Source: Phallusia mammillata (Eukaryota > Chordata > Ascidiacea > Phlebobranchia > Ascidiidae). Taken from it: DNA of 64,000 nt. Location: the NCBI GenBank assembly GCA_003260075.1, contig QLIY01000127.1:1-64000 (forward strand). Direction: 5' to 3'. The translations under genes and the position numbers were made by a program. A model generated the notes under the pieces. That model was not told the origin of the DNA. It searched no databases and saw only the letters and a program-made list of their open reading frames with translations. This document shows, in pieces, positions 62,586 through 64,000 of the stretch. Each line of letters begins with the position of its first letter. The first letter of the stretch is position 1.

Positions 62586-64000
62586 CTCCGTCGTTAACTC
62601 TAAAATCCAGAAGCGACGAGGCAGCTCAGGTGGATGTCGATAACCAGATGAAGAAAAATGAAGTCTCAAGGAAGAGAAGGAAAGAACGTTAGAGGGAAAG
62701 AGAAGAGAAGATGAGATGAAGAAGATAGATTCAAGTCACGGACTAAATATCAAGCAATACATTTGTGTTGTCGTATGTTTTTACAGTGTTACCCGCCGCG
62801 GTTCAGCGCTGGAGTCTCGTCGGTGCCCATCGGCATCAACTTCAGCGTTTGCGCCGCGGTTTGAATTGCCTAAATATTTACACCACCGACGCGGCCACAT
62901 CTAGGCCTCAAGTCTTCAATCGCCTTAACTTTGTGTGTTTCTTTGATCCGCTTTGCACTCCGACTTTATTAGCCCCGCACCGCACGGAATGCCTCTCGAC
63001 TTCGGCTCGCAATTGCGGCCGCGCACCTAAATATCACCAACACACAGTTCTTGTGTATTATCACGAAAGCCTAATTACGACTTAAACCTTATCAGTCGGC
63101 CGAGACCATTCGTTTGTTCAAGGCAAGCTGAGTTTTTACCACACGCACGTCACACACAGCACCTTATACAGAGCACTCTTGTTTTGACAGCGGACTTTGT
63201 TTTTTTTGCCGCTTTTCCACCTACAAAGCATGATTAAAACCGCACATTTGCCATTATCATTGCCAGCACGGCCGTGTACTAGTCAGACCATTCCATTGCA
63301 CTTTTATTGCACTCGCAAGCCGTTTTTTCGACTCAGCTGTTTGATACGCTCGTTATTTATTGCTTATATTTATGAATAGCGGGGCTGTCATCGCCCTACT
63401 TGCAGCGACGTCTGTTTTTCACGCTATCGTTTGTTAATGTTGTCGTTTTTTTTGCTTTTTTCTCCGCACAATTGAATAGTTTCTGAATTGCTGCTGCTTC
63501 AATATTCCCCTGCAAACTCGCGTGTGTTTTTTAACTCGCCATCCCCATTTTTTTGTGACTTTGTTTCGCGCGCTTGACCGTTTTCTAAGATATTTATACG
63601 CTGTCGTTTACTTTTCCAAGCTCGTTGTCTCGTTTATGCAGTGACGAATAAAACAAAGATGATCAAAACATACCTTTGTGTCAAGTAAAGATCTTTTCGT
63701 ATTAGATCACATATGCTAACAGTTGTAGAAATACATCTATAGCCACGCAAGATTTAATAAGGGGTTTAGGCCACTTAAGATTTATTACTATCAAATGAAA
63801 TAAATCTTTTTGAAGTTTATGTTGAGAAAGCTACTTAAGTTGTTTTGTTTCTGGAGATCCAAATACAATAGTTTATAATTGACGGGATCAGGACACTTTT
63901 GTGAGTAATGCAACATGTCTTCGTCAGTCATAGAGAAAAAAGGGTATCTTTTATCTTGACATCTGTTAATGATTCTCAAACTTTTTAATTTACAACATAA
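62586..64000 (+). other. FGF 3' region with purine-rich tract and a distant poly(A) signal
   Basis: After the stop, 62648-62732 is almost all purine on the plus strand (GAAGAGAAGG-like). The first clear AATAAA is at 63647-63652, about 1.06 kb downstream, and may end a long 3' UTR. No other gene is recognised to the window end; the last 350 bases turn AT-rich. Confidence 0.4.

Overview
The window looks like an ascidian (tunicate) genome, probably a Ciona-like solitary species. The evidence is intron-dense metazoan genes with short introns, AT-rich gene-body DNA, many small hAT-type transposons, very polymorphic duplicated haplotype segments, and an FGF9/16/20-type gene. The species cannot be fixed from sequence alone.

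Layout: (1) 713-1458 (-), two exons of mitochondrial pyruvate carrier 1. (2) 2706-13762 (+), a complete 20-exon CDKL5-like serine/threonine kinase of about 1034 aa. (3) 14128-18159 (-), a complete COQ2 (4-hydroxybenzoate polyprenyltransferase) of about 446 aa, tail-to-tail with CDKL5. (4) 19.5-24.9 kb, transposon-rich intergenic DNA. (5) 24960-42620 (-), a MICU2/3-type mitochondrial calcium-uniporter EF-hand regulator with a 12.7-kb intron. (6) 47103-47228 (-), a signal-peptide first exon with a TATA box. (7) 48000-50906 (+), the 5' half of cytoplasmic arginyl-tRNA synthetase, cut at an ambiguous base. (8) 54031-54249 (-), a first exon for a likely mitochondrial membrane protein. (9) 59052-62585 (+), a complete three-exon FGF9/16/20 gene. 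Three of the genes (MPC1, COQ2, MICU) serve mitochondrial metabolism or calcium handling; I see no operon-like or joint system linking them.

The assembly shapes everything here. Stretches of exactly ten C (with or without an adjoining real C) lie between overlapping, slightly different copies of the same sequence, including duplicated exons of CDKL5 and COQ2. Single 'n' bases mark further joins. All long homopolymer tracts left of the n at 50907 are C and all right of it are G, and the arginyl-tRNA synthetase gene stops exactly there. The right-hand 13 kb therefore looks like a separately built, reverse-complemented scaffold. I read the C/G runs as coded gaps or spacers, not biology.

The most informative real biology: several hAT-type MITEs with 8-bp target duplications (three perfect), an insertion present in one haplotype and absent in the other that carries a tRNA-like sequence, two fold-back elements, a GC-AG intron in CDKL5, and an apparent split between AT-rich, CpG-poor housekeeping gene bodies and CpG-replete DNA around FGF9/16/20. 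I did not find a convincing undescribed multi-gene system.
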